6,453 nt of DNA from an uncultured Acidimicrobiia bacterium (GCA_905480085.1 CAJQPD010000250.1:1-6453); one strand, 5' to 3'. Positions 1 to 6,453 are shown, numbered from the stretch's first letter. A program made the numbers and translations. The notes: a model not told the origin generated them from the letters alone.

Positions 1-38
1 CACATGTTCAATCGTTTGTGAACCCCCTTTTTCGGCAT
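1..38 (-). CDS. possible 5' fragment of the next gene downstream of glnD
   Basis: On the minus strand an ATG at 38-36 opens a frame reading MPKKGVHKRLNM that leaves the window after 12 codons. An AAGG lies at 54-51, about 12 bases upstream, which is rather far for a ribosome binding site. The frame begins about 50 bases past the glnD stop on the same strand, so it could be the next gene of the unit. The peptide is too short to assign. In many actinobacteria ffh lies near glnD, but this peptide does not resemble an Ffh start. It may be chance. Confidence 0.2.
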   Translation of the reverse strand, partial: MPKKGVHKRLNM

Positions 39-89
39 TTATGACAATTTCCTTGATTCAGGGGCGCCCGTCCGGAATCCTGGCAACTG

Positions 90-2477
90 TTAGGAGGATT
101 GAAGTGCGGCGGCGAGCTTGGTTGAAATCGCCTCGAGCCGATCGGCGCCTAGAGGCGACCCGGTGAGAGGATCTCGAAGCCAGAGGGTCTCGATCGCCAG
201 GTCCCCTCTGGATCGGATCTTGGCCAGGTGGATCGAAGCACCGTTTGCGGAAATGACCACAGCTACGTCGTGAAGAAGGCCGATTCGATCGAGGGCCCGC
301 ACTTCCACCACCGAACCCGGACCGTCGCGATACGACACGACCTCACCTCCCCTGGGCGTGGAGCCGTAGTGGCGGCGGCGTTCGTCAAGGCGGGCGTAAT
401 AGTCGGATCCGATGGTCAGATCCCGGCGAACCTGCGCGAGCTTGGCCTCTGCCACCGGACCACCCTGCACGGCGTCTTGAACATGAAAGGTGTCAACCCC
501 AACCCCCGCATCGCTCGTCACGAGTCGCGCATCGAGAATCTCAACGCCGTAGGACGCCAACGTTCCGGCGACACGCACAATCAGGCCCGGCTGATCGAGG
601 GCTGCCAACACCAATGACGTAGCGCCACTGAGGTGCTCGATACTCCAGCGAATCTCCCCCTGGCGAGGGGGCGGACTGGTGACATGCAGATGACGGGCGA
701 TCTCTTCGACGCTGAACCGGTCGGTATACACCGGTGGCATGCTCGCCAGGAAAGCAGATACCCGACCCGGTCCGATCGAACCGCCGGCCGCCTCAACAAT
801 CGTCGACGCGGCTACCTCGGAGGTCACCCCTGTCAACTGCTCCTCAACTCTTTGGAAGAGTTGCCGCATCAGGTTGGCTTTCCAAGCGGTGAGCATGTGG
901 GGCCCGGTGGAACGGGCATCTGCGATCGAAAGCAGATACAGCAACCTGAGAAGCTGGTGATCACCAATCTGTTCAGCGATTTCTTGAATAACAGCCCGGT
1001 CATCGATATCTCTTCCGACCGCCGCGTCGGGGATCAACAGATGCAGACGTACTGCGTCCCCGAGCCTACGACGGCTGACGGGACCGTAATGGGCCCTGCC
1101 CGTAAAGGTGTTCATCATTTCGGCGCCAACCGTCGAATGATCTCCTGGCCGCGATTTCCCAATATCGTGAAAGAACCCGGCCACCAGCAGGTCGTCGACT
1201 GATCCGAGTTCGTCGGTGATCGTGGTGAGCAAGGGATCGTCGTCGTCGATGAGGCTGAGAATCTCATCCACCGTCGACCAATGATGGCCTCCAACCGTGT
1301 AGGCATGGAACGGCACAAGGTGAGGTCGATCGACCGATTCCACCCACTCCGGGATCGCCTTTGCCAGCCATCCGAAATCATGAAGCCGTTCAACAATGGC
1401 CCGACCGTGATCACCGGCAGCCAGAAGCCGGACAAACAGCGCCCGGTCTCCATCTGACCAAAGCGGTGGTCCCGCGGTCCGTATCGCCTGCTCTTCCGAC
1501 GGCGAGAACGAAGCTCCGGCCCGGCCATCGAGCGCGCCAGCAGCCTGGGCGAAGGCGGACGAATAGGTCTCAGTCGACGGGCGGCGCAACGCCCGAACCA
1601 ACCAGCGGCCGACCCCCGCCACCGGGTCCGGGGACGTGCCCAGGCGAGGGAACTGATGATCGGCCAACCACTCGGCGGTTCGCCGGGCGGCCTGAAGTCG
1701 GGTCCCAACCTCGATGACTTCCTGCCCAAGCCAGGCAGCCGCAGCTTCCCGGACCTCAAAGGTATACCGATTGCCAGGTTTGCGCACCTCAAAGCCCGAG
1801 ACGGCCTGAATGGCGTTCCGGACATCGAGAAGCTCGTCGACGACCGGGGCAATCGGCGCGCCTTCGGCTCCACTACGCAAACGATCGAGAGCGACCGCCT
1901 GGAGGGTGCGCAGACCACCACGACCCTGCTTGAGGTCGGCGGCCAGCAACCAATACGGCTCGGCCCGGCGCCGCTCTATCTCCTCGGATTGAAGCACTTC
2001 ACTGATCCGCCCCGATTGCTGTTTCACCAGCTTCTTCACAGCTTCGACGGCTTCTTCGTATATCGCCTCATCACCTGTCACGAAACGCATCGTCATCAAG
2101 GCGCTCAGTGTTTCCATCGAATCGCGCCCGGCGGCGGCAACTTCCCGAACCGTACGCGAGGCGTGGCCTACCACCAGCTTGGCGTCCCACAACGGGTACA
2201 AGAGAGCCGATACCGCCGCGGAGTCCGGTCGGCCGGCATGAATCGTCATCAGGTCTATGTCAGACCCCAGGCACATCTCGCCCCGGCCATATCCTCCGAC
2301 TGCCGCGACCGCGTACGACGGTTTATCTCCTGCCAAGCCGACAATGACCTCGTCGAGGGTGGCGGCCAGGCGGTCGCAGATCTCCCGACCGCCACCGGGA
2401 GGCCGTTGGGCGGCGAACTGACGTCTCTGGTGGACAAAGAGGTCGAGGGCTCGGCCGACCAGCTCCTGATCAGCCAT
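90..2477 (-). CDS. glnD: GlnD: [protein-PII] nucleotidyltransferase / nucleotidyl-removing enzyme
   Basis: A cytosolic bifunctional enzyme that attaches a nucleotide to the PII T-loop tyrosine at low glutamine and removes it at high glutamine. Using the ATG at 2477 it has 795 residues, somewhat short for the family. The nucleotidyltransferase domain has GGYGRGE (about 61-67) and GSDIDL (71-76) with the spacing of E. coli GlnD; the two Asp residues bind metal. DLKQGRGGLR (181-190) marks the linked GlnD/UTase region. The HD hydrolase domain shows FHAYTVGGH (390-398) and FFHDIGKSRPGDHS (435-448). Two ACT domains follow (about 619-668 and 723-792), the presumed glutamine sensors. The ATG overlaps the DUF2254 stop by 8 bases (ATGGCTGA) and has only a weak ribosome binding site, so reinitiation is likely. 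A GTG at 2516 would add 13 residues. In Corynebacterium and Streptomyces the homologue adds AMP rather than UMP; the donor cannot be read here. Confidence 0.96.
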   Translation of the reverse strand: MADQELVGRALDLFVHQRRQFAAQRPPGGGREICDRLAATLDEVIVGLAGDKPSYAVAAVGGYGRGEMCLGSDIDLMTIHAGRPDSAAVSALLYPLWDAKLVVGHASRTVREVAAAGRDSMETLSALMTMRFVTGDEAIYEEAVEAVKKLVKQQSGRISEVLQSEEIERRRAEPYWLLAADLKQGRGGLRTLQAVALDRLRSGAEGAPIAPVVDELLDVRNAIQAVSGFEVRKPGNRYTFEVREAAAAWLGQEVIEVGTRLQAARRTAEWLADHQFPRLGTSPDPVAGVGRWLVRALRRPSTETYSSAFAQAAGALDGRAGASFSPSEEQAIRTAGPPLWSDGDRALFVRLLAAGDHGRAIVERLHDFGWLAKAIPEWVESVDRPHLVPFHAYTVGGHHWSTVDEILSLIDDDDPLLTTITDELGSVDDLLVAGFFHDIGKSRPGDHSTVGAEMMNTFTGRAHYGPVSRRRLGDAVRLHLLIPDAAVGRDIDDRAVIQEIAEQIGDHQLLRLLYLLSIADARSTGPHMLTAWKANLMRQLFQRVEEQLTGVTSEVAASTIVEAAGGSIGPGRVSAFLASMPPVYTDRFSVEEIARHLHVTSPPPRQGEIRWSIEHLSGATSLVLAALDQPGLIVRVAGTLASYGVEILDARLVTSDAGVGVDTFHVQDAVQGGPVAEAKLAQVRRDLTIGSDYYARLDERRRHYGSTPRGGEVVSYRDGPGSVVEVRALDRIGLLHDVAVVISANGASIHLAKIRSRGDLAIETLWLRDPLTGSPLGADRLEAISTKLAAALQSS

Positions 2478-3840
2478 CCATTTGCCAAGCGGTCCGGTCG
2501 AGCAGCGCCAAAGCACTGGCCTGGTCTTGCTCGGTAGCTCCAGACAATTGGATCTCGGCGATCACGGCCCCAACTTGGTGCCGAAGCGCTGCCAGGGCCT
2601 CCCCGGTTACCCGGTCCCGCCGAATCAGCTCGGTTCGGACTGTCTGAAGAGTGACGAGAATCGACGCCAATACGGTCACCTGAGTCCGGGCGCAAGCGCG
2701 GATCTGATCAAACGCCAACCTGACAAAGTCATGGTGAGTCGGCTCAAACGGCCTGAAGACCCTTCGATCATCTACCACTACAAACCGGGCAGGCACCTTC
2801 CGGCTCAAAATTTGCAGGACTACTTCGCCCATCTGAGCGATTACCGCGTGGGCAGTATTTGGATCGTTTACTCCAGGAGACAGGGCCCGCAGGGCGATAT
2901 CCTCGAGCATGACCACACCGAACGACACATCTTGTTGGAGAGTGCGCTGGTCTCCTACCCCAAAGGCTTCGCGGACCCGCTTGTCAAGACCGACGAGCGA
3001 GCCCGGGTCCGAGGTCCAGATCGTGACAAGCGGAGCATCGGCATATACGTACATCCCTGCCGCAACTTCGATCCGAATAGCGTCGTGCGGCTCAACCGTT
3101 TCCAACAAGGCCTGCAAGCTGATTTGCTGTACCCAACCCGACCTGCTCGCGGTCACCACCGTTCCCGGACTCACCGGAAGGCTGGGGATTTCAACAGCAA
3201 CGGCCTCCAACCCAACAGGGTCCGCCGAGGGCAAGCCGCCGGAAGGATCTTGAAACCGCTCTGCCACAACCCCCAGCACCTGGCGGGTGATCTCTCTTGA
3301 GACGGTCGACACCCGTAACTGTTGGGCAGTGTGATTGATGGAAGCCAGCAGAGCCAGCAGCGCAGCCAGAGCGAAAACGATCGCCACAGCGACGGCGATG
3401 CTTGGCAAGTACGGAGCACCTCCTTCCTCGACCGGGCCGCGCACCTCGCGCAAAACCAACACGCTAAACACGAACGCACTCAAGACCAGGCCGATCATGT
3501 TCTGCTGGAAGGGATCTCGCAGAAAGATTCTCAGAACCCGTGACGAGTACGCCGAAGACGACAGTTGGATTGCCACCAATGTCAGAGAAAATACGACAGA
3601 GGCGGCCGTGATCGTCCCGCTCGCTATGGCGCTTAAGATCGCCCTGGCGCTGTCGACAGTCGTCAAGATCAGCAGCGGAAGACTGCTCGGATCAACGGAG
3701 CTATCCAGCTCGATAACCAGCCGCGAAAGCGCAATGGTCGCCACCATCCACAGGACCGGCACGCCGAACAAACTCGAGCGGAACTGATCTACCAGGGCAC
3801 GCACCCGGATCGCCAATCCACCACCGTCACGCCAGCTCAC
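2470..3840 (-). CDS. DUF2254 family membrane protein of unknown function
   Basis: Recognised as DUF2254 from its overall pattern. Four hydrophobic segments lie in the first third (about 24-42, 67-94, 114-131, 145-167). Helix 2 and what follows carry the family pattern SGTITAASVVFSLTLVAIQL, then YSSRVLRIFLRD. A long soluble, probably cytoplasmic part follows, with SGWVQQI (about 234-240), a short beta-rich stretch ending in APLVTIW, and the hallmark ALSPGVNDPNTA (319-330). The last about 80 residues look helical. The frame is open from a GTG at 3849, but that codon overlaps a strong AGGAGG at 3854-3849. The GTG at 3840 is 8 bases from it and is the better start (456 residues). The gene lies between glnK and glnD on the same strand and overlaps glnD by 8 bases. 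The family has no established biochemical function that I know of, so a link to nitrogen control rests only on position. Confidence 0.9.
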   Translation of the reverse strand: MSWRDGGGLAIRVRALVDQFRSSLFGVPVLWMVATIALSRLVIELDSSVDPSSLPLLILTTVDSARAILSAIASGTITAASVVFSLTLVAIQLSSSAYSSRVLRIFLRDPFQQNMIGLVLSAFVFSVLVLREVRGPVEEGGAPYLPSIAVAVAIVFALAALLALLASINHTAQQLRVSTVSREITRQVLGVVAERFQDPSGGLPSADPVGLEAVAVEIPSLPVSPGTVVTASRSGWVQQISLQALLETVEPHDAIRIEVAAGMYVYADAPLVTIWTSDPGSLVGLDKRVREAFGVGDQRTLQQDVSFGVVMLEDIALRALSPGVNDPNTAHAVIAQMGEVVLQILSRKVPARFVVVDDRRVFRPFEPTHHDFVRLAFDQIRACARTQVTVLASILVTLQTVRTELIRRDRVTGEALAALRHQVGAVIAEIQLSGATEQDQASALALLDRTAWQMDG

Positions 3841-3848
3841 GAGATCCA

Positions 3849-3854
3849 CCTCCT
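3849..3854 (-). promoter_or_regulatory. strong Shine-Dalgarno (AGGAGG) setting the DUF2254 start
   Basis: On the minus strand AGGAGG runs into GTG with no spacer, so the upstream GTG (3849-3847) cannot use it. The next in-frame GTG (3840-3838) lies 8 bases beyond it, a normal spacing. It is the best ribosome binding site in the operon, in contrast to the weak one before glnD. Confidence 0.75.
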
Positions 3855-3893
3855 GGGTCTAGATTACGGCGCCGCGACCACCGGCCGGAGATG

Positions 3894-4238
<345 letters not shown>

Positions 4239-4244
4239 CTACCT

Positions 4245-5426
4245 CTACTCGTTGAGAATGTAGCCGCGCTCTTCATGCAGCGTGATGTCGAGACCTTCCA
4301 CCTCTTGACGTTCTTCGACCCGCAGGCCCATGGTCTTGTCGAGGATTCTGGCGAGGAGGTAGCTCATGACAAAGCTGAAGACGAGCACGGCCACGGTGAC
4401 CACCAACTGTTTGATGAGCAGCGAGACCCCACCCCCGTAGAACAGACCACCGTCCGCGGATGCAAACAGGCCAACCAACAGCGATCCGGTTATCCCACCA
4501 ACCAGATGAACTCCAACCACGTCGAGCGAGTCGTCGTATCCGAAGCGTGCCTTGAGACCAACCGCCCAGAAACAGACGACGCCGGCGATGGCCCCGATGG
4601 CCATGGCTCCGCCCGGGGTCACAAATCCGGCCGCCGGTGTAATCGCCACGAGGCCGGTCACAGCACCAGAGGCGGCTCCAAGCGTCGTCGGAAAGCCGGT
4701 CTTCTTCCATTCCGCAGCCACCCAACCGAGCGCTCCCAGCGATGCTCCAATCTGGGTCGCCACCATGGCCGAGACTGCCGTTTCATTTGCTGCCAACGCC
4801 GAACCGGCGTTGAATCCGAACCAGCCGAACCACAAAATGCCCGTTCCGAGCAGCGTAAGCGGGAGAGAATGGGGCCGGATGGCGTCTCGACCGAAGCCCA
4901 ATCGGGGTCCGAGTACCAGGACCAAGGCCAGCGCCGCCACGCCGGCATTGATATGAACGACGAGGCCGCCCGCAAAGTCCAGTGCCCCGTACTTGTAGAT
5001 CCAGCCGTCGGCGTTCCATACCCAGTGAGCCACCGGCGAGTAGACAACGAGGGACCAGATCGACGCGAACCATGCATAGGCCGAAAACTTCAGGCGTTCG
5101 GCCACTGCCCCGGTAATCAATGCCGGAGTAATGATGGCGAACGTCATTTGGAACATTGCAAACAGCAGGTCATCGCCGGCCAGGTCCCGGAACATGAAGT
5201 GGGAAAAGTCTCCGATCAAGCCGCCCGAGCTTTCCCCAAAAGCCAGGCTGTACCCGCCAATGACCCAGAGCGGGGTGATGAGGGCGATCGTAAAGAAGTT
5301 CTTCATGAGCATGTTCAAGACGTTCTTCGACCGGACCATGCCGCCATAGAAGAAGGCCAAGCCGGGCGTCATGAAGAGCACCATCGCACTCGCCATCAGT
5401 AGCCAGGCTGCGTTTCCCGAATCCAT
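4245..5426 (-). CDS. amt: Amt family ammonium channel/transporter
   Basis: An integral membrane channel, trimeric in known relatives, for ammonium uptake. It has 393 residues with about 11 hydrophobic helices. There is no separate signal peptide; helix 1 begins almost at once. Residues matching E. coli AmtB are present: the two Phe of the gate in FQMTF (92 and 96), Trp137 in AHWVW, Asp150 in GALDFAGG, pore His158 in VVHINAG, Phe205 and Ser209 in WFGFNAGS, and the second pore His307 in DVVGVHLVGG. The cytoplasmic tail GLRVEERQEVEGLDITLHEERGY is cited only by its start and end: residues 367-372 read MGLRVE and the last five YILNE. The frame is open from a GTG at 5432, but GAGGAG at 5437-5432 touches that codon and lies 5 bases from the ATG at 5426, so I chose the ATG. 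It is the first gene of the amt-glnK-DUF2254-glnD unit and its pore is probably closed by the neighbouring GlnK. Confidence 0.97.
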   Translation of the reverse strand: MDSGNAAWLLMASAMVLFMTPGLAFFYGGMVRSKNVLNMLMKNFFTIALITPLWVIGGYSLAFGESSGGLIGDFSHFMFRDLAGDDLLFAMFQMTFAIITPALITGAVAERLKFSAYAWFASIWSLVVYSPVAHWVWNADGWIYKYGALDFAGGLVVHINAGVAALALVLVLGPRLGFGRDAIRPHSLPLTLLGTGILWFGWFGFNAGSALAANETAVSAMVATQIGASLGALGWVAAEWKKTGFPTTLGAASGAVTGLVAITPAAGFVTPGGAMAIGAIAGVVCFWAVGLKARFGYDDSLDVVGVHLVGGITGSLLVGLFASADGGLFYGGGVSLLIKQLVVTVAVLVFSFVMSYLLARILDKTMGLRVEERQEVEGLDITLHEERGYILNE

Positions 5427-5431
5427 AGTCA

Positions 5432-5437
5432 CTCCTC
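5432..5437 (-). promoter_or_regulatory. Shine-Dalgarno (GAGGAG) setting the amt start
   Basis: On the minus strand GAGGAG is followed by TGACT and then ATG at 5426-5424. The GTG at 5432-5430 overlaps the Shine-Dalgarno itself and is unlikely to be used. Confidence 0.75.
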
Positions 5438-5456
5438 GTCAGTCGCCACCCTCAGG

Positions 5457-5470
5457 ATCGATGATCGATG
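5457..5470. repeat. tandem 7-base repeat forming a dyad (ATCGATG twice)
   Basis: ATCGATGATCGATG is two copies of ATCGATG in tandem. Because ATCGAT is its own complement, positions 5457-5469 also form a symmetric ATCGAT-g-ATCGAT dyad. It lies in the amt leader between the GlnR-like blocks and the Shine-Dalgarno, where the amt transcription start or -10 region would be expected. It may be an operator half or chance. Confidence 0.4.
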
Positions 5471-5496
5471 TTTCGAGCGTGTTTCGATTAGATAAC
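5470..5496 (-). promoter_or_regulatory. candidate GlnR-type operator upstream of amt
   Basis: Reading the minus strand there are three five-base blocks, GTTAT (5496-5492), GAAAC (5485-5481) and GAAAC (5474-5470), each separated by exactly six bases, giving an 11-base, one-helical-turn period. The known actinobacterial GlnR element alternates gTnAc and GaAAc blocks with six-base gaps. The first two blocks fit it well (GTTAT differs at one base, GAAAC is exact). The third matches its expected gTnAc block at all but one position, and a fourth block at 5463-5459 (CATCG) does not fit. The site lies 44 to 70 bases before the amt ATG, at an operon GlnR controls in Streptomyces and Mycobacterium. Supported by pattern only. 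Confidence 0.5.
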
Positions 5497-5506
5497 AGTT
5501 CCTGAC

Positions 5507-5520
5507 CAACCAGAAGGTTG
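5507..5520. repeat. short inverted repeat CAACC-AGAA-GGTTG in the divergent promoter region
   Basis: A perfect five-base dyad with a four-base centre lies 36 to 49 bases before the GTG of the permease gene and about 80 bases before amt. It has no T-run and is too weak for a terminator. The position would suit an operator for the plus-strand gene. No regulator family is recognised. Confidence 0.35.
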
Positions 5521-5543
5521 CCCCAGAGTCCCAACACATCTGG

Positions 5544-5549
5544 CAGTAT
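5544..5549 (+). promoter_or_regulatory. possible -10 element for a leaderless permease transcript
   Basis: There is no Shine-Dalgarno in front of the permease GTG at 5556. CAGTAT ends seven bases before it, keeps the two most conserved -10 bases (the second-position A and the last T), and would put transcription start at or next to the GTG. The nearest -35-like hexamer, TTGCCC at 5518-5523, is about 20 bases away, longer than ideal. Leaderless starts are common in actinobacteria. Weak support. Confidence 0.25.
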
Positions 5550-5555
5550 CACGCC

Positions 5556-6323
5556 GTGTCACAAGGCAACCTCGATTACTGGGCGGTCCTCGCCTCGCTA
5601 ACGCTTGTCGGGGTAGCCATCGGCGTGTCGGTCTGGCGAGGCCTCGGCCTCGAACGGACGATCATTTGGGCGTCGATCCGGGCGGCGGTCCAGTTACTGG
5701 TAGCCGGCCTCGTCCTCACCCTGGTTTTCGATTCTCGTTTCCTTCCCTGGGTCTGGGTGGTGGGCATGGTTGGCTACTCCGCCGAAGTGGTACGACAACG
5801 GGCGAAGGGTGATTACCGAATTCGCAATATCGGCCTACTGGCAATCGGTGGGTCGACTTCCGTCAGCCTGCTGGTGGTGTTCGGCCTTGGCGTCCTTGAC
5901 TTCACCCCGGTCAGCCTCATCGTTACGGCCGGTATCACCGTCGGCAACACGATGCCTGCCACGGTCCTGGCGGTAACCCGCACCAACGAATACCTGGTCA
6001 CCGGTCGGGGGGAGCTTGAAGGAATGCTGGCACTCGGCTTCGGACGAACCCAGGTGGCGAAGGTGGTCGGCGCAATCGTCGCCCGATCGGCACTCATCCC
6101 CCAGCTCGAACGCACCAAAGTTGTCGGACTTATCGCGCTCCCTGGTGCCATGACCGGGCTGCTTCTGGCCGGCGTCGATCCCATCCAGGCAGTGCTCATC
6201 CAACTGGTCGTGATGTACCTGATACTCGGGTCGGTGACGACCTCGGTGCTGCTGGTGACGATGGCCAGCGCCCGCAGCCTGCTCACCACCGACCTGCGAG
6301 TCCGAGAACGGGCGTCTGACTAG
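5556..6323 (+). CDS. FetB/UPF0014 family ABC transporter permease (iron-export type)
   Basis: A 255-residue membrane protein with about six to seven hydrophobic segments, the size of E. coli FetB (YbbM). Family motifs are in order: an Arg-containing SIRAAVQLLVAG-like stretch at 40-51, GITVGN at 126-131, MLALGFGRTQ at 157-166, and the strongly conserved region 187-221 containing GLIALPGAMTGLLLAGVDP and QLVVMY. FetB pairs with the ATPase FetA in E. coli and is implicated in iron export under oxidative stress; the substrate here is unproven. No ATPase gene adjoins it: amt is divergent on one side and an exported-protein gene follows. The first possible start, GTG at 5556, fits the family N-terminus, and no Shine-Dalgarno is visible. 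The name fetB would be reasonable but transport specificity is inferred only from family. Confidence 0.9.
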   Translation: MSQGNLDYWAVLASLTLVGVAIGVSVWRGLGLERTIIWASIRAAVQLLVAGLVLTLVFDSRFLPWVWVVGMVGYSAEVVRQRAKGDYRIRNIGLLAIGGSTSVSLLVVFGLGVLDFTPVSLIVTAGITVGNTMPATVLAVTRTNEYLVTGRGELEGMLALGFGRTQVAKVVGAIVARSALIPQLERTKVVGLIALPGAMTGLLLAGVDPIQAVLIQLVVMYLILGSVTTSVLLVTMASARSLLTTDLRVRERASD

Positions 6324-6381
6324 TCTGTACTAGCGCCACATTTCACTCGGCGGCGAAACTTCTGACCTCGGCAACCCTCCC

Positions 6382-6387
6382 AAGGAG
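6382..6387 (+). promoter_or_regulatory. Shine-Dalgarno (AAGGAG) for the TTG-started gene
   Basis: AAGGAG lies five bases before the TTG at 6393. The in-frame GTG at 6408 is 20 bases away, so the spacing selects the TTG. Confidence 0.65.
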
Positions 6388-6392
6388 AATTC

Positions 6393-6453
6393 TTGAGAAA
6401 AGACCCGGTGAGACGGCTGGCAGTGTTGTCGCTCTCGTTGCTCGCCATTGCCG
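6393..6453 (+). CDS. N-terminal fragment of an exported protein (signal peptide), cut by the window edge
   Basis: The frame from the TTG at 6393 encodes a start of the form M-RKDPVRR followed by LAVLSLSLLAIA, 20 codons before the edge. This is a typical signal peptide: a basic n-region with four Lys/Arg and then an unbroken hydrophobic core. No lipobox or cleavage site is reached, so secreted protein, lipoprotein and membrane-anchored protein are all possible. It lies 69 bases after the permease stop on the same strand, so the two could be co-transcribed. A substrate-binding protein is one guess, but nothing visible supports a specific function. Confidence 0.6.
   Translation, partial: MRKDPVRRLAVLSLSLLAIA

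Noticed and set aside
6..30. Plus-strand dyad GTTCA...TGAAC followed by C5T5, a possible terminator for a convergent gene
   Set aside because: The stem is five pairs with an eight-base loop and the pyrimidine run starts with C. No plus-strand gene leading into it is visible in the window.
55..79. Hairpin GATTC...GAATC just after the glnD stop as a terminator
   Set aside because: The stem has a mismatch and, on the minus strand, A-rich rather than T-rich sequence follows.
1115..1921. Minus-strand open frame (268 codons) in another frame inside glnD
   Set aside because: It is very rich in Arg, Ser and Pro and lies within the continuous glnD frame that carries the family motifs. There is no sign of a frameshift.
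1656..2537. Plus-strand open frame (293 codons) opposite the glnD N-terminal half
   Set aside because: It is antisense to the conserved nucleotidyltransferase region of GlnD and shows no recognisable fold or ribosome binding site.
2482..3300. Plus-strand open frame (272 codons) opposite the DUF2254 gene
   Set aside because: It is a shadow of a conserved family member; the composition is unlike a real protein.
3850..3893. Possible internal promoter between glnK and the DUF2254 gene (CTGACA and TAATCT on the minus strand)
   Set aside because: The two hexamers are about 25 bases apart, too far for a standard promoter, and the -10 match is poor.
4275..5402. Long plus-strand open frame (375 codons) opposite amt
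   Set aside because: It is fully antisense to a clear Amt gene, and its translation is rich in charged residues, His and Gln with no domain pattern, typical of a shadow frame in GC-rich DNA.
6320..6333. Inverted repeat CTAGT-CTGT-ACTAG across the permease stop as a terminator
   Set aside because: The stem is only five AT-rich pairs and no T-run follows, so it is not convincing as an intrinsic terminator.

Overview
The window holds a compact nitrogen-sensing operon on the minus strand: ammonium channel gene (amt), PII signalling protein gene (glnK/glnB type), a DUF2254 membrane-protein gene, and glnD (PII nucleotidyltransferase). A divergent FetB/UPF0014-type permease gene lies on the plus strand. 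The start of an exported-protein gene runs off the right edge, and a doubtful fragment lies at the left edge. The sequence is visibly GC-rich, with GTG and TTG starts alongside ATG. The amt-glnK-glnD order is the classic actinobacterial arrangement, and the region upstream of amt carries blocks resembling an actinobacterial GlnR site. I therefore infer a member of the Actinomycetota, quite possibly one of the less studied, environmental lineages. The exact lineage cannot be read from this window.

Layout from right to left along the minus strand: amt (5426-4245), 12 bases, glnK (4232-3894), about 50 bases, DUF2254 gene (3840-2470), then glnD (2477-90), which overlaps the DUF2254 gene by 8 bases. 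The short spacings and the stop/start overlap indicate one transcription unit read from the 129-base amt/fetB intergenic region. On the plus strand are the permease gene (5556-6323), a 69-base gap, and a TTG-started reading frame (6393 to the edge) that begins with a signal peptide.

How the genes work together (family knowledge): Amt conducts ammonium into the cell. GlnK binds ATP/ADP and 2-oxoglutarate and can plug Amt through its T-loop. GlnD attaches a nucleotide to Tyr51 of that loop and removes it again according to glutamine level. All catalytic and ligand-binding residues I looked for are present in the three proteins, so this is a functional-looking circuit. The unusual member is DUF2254, a four-helix membrane protein of unknown function placed between the PII gene and its modifying enzyme and apparently translationally coupled to the latter.

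Three starts were adjusted from the longest possible reading frame because a Shine-Dalgarno sequence or a gene overlap points to a start 3 to 13 codons further in (amt, DUF2254 gene, glnD). There is no gene-free stretch over 300 bases. I saw no CRISPR array, tRNA, rRNA, insertion sequence or integration site. Apart from the DUF2254 insertion and the regulatory region this is an ordinary core region; I see no clear evidence of a wholly new system.
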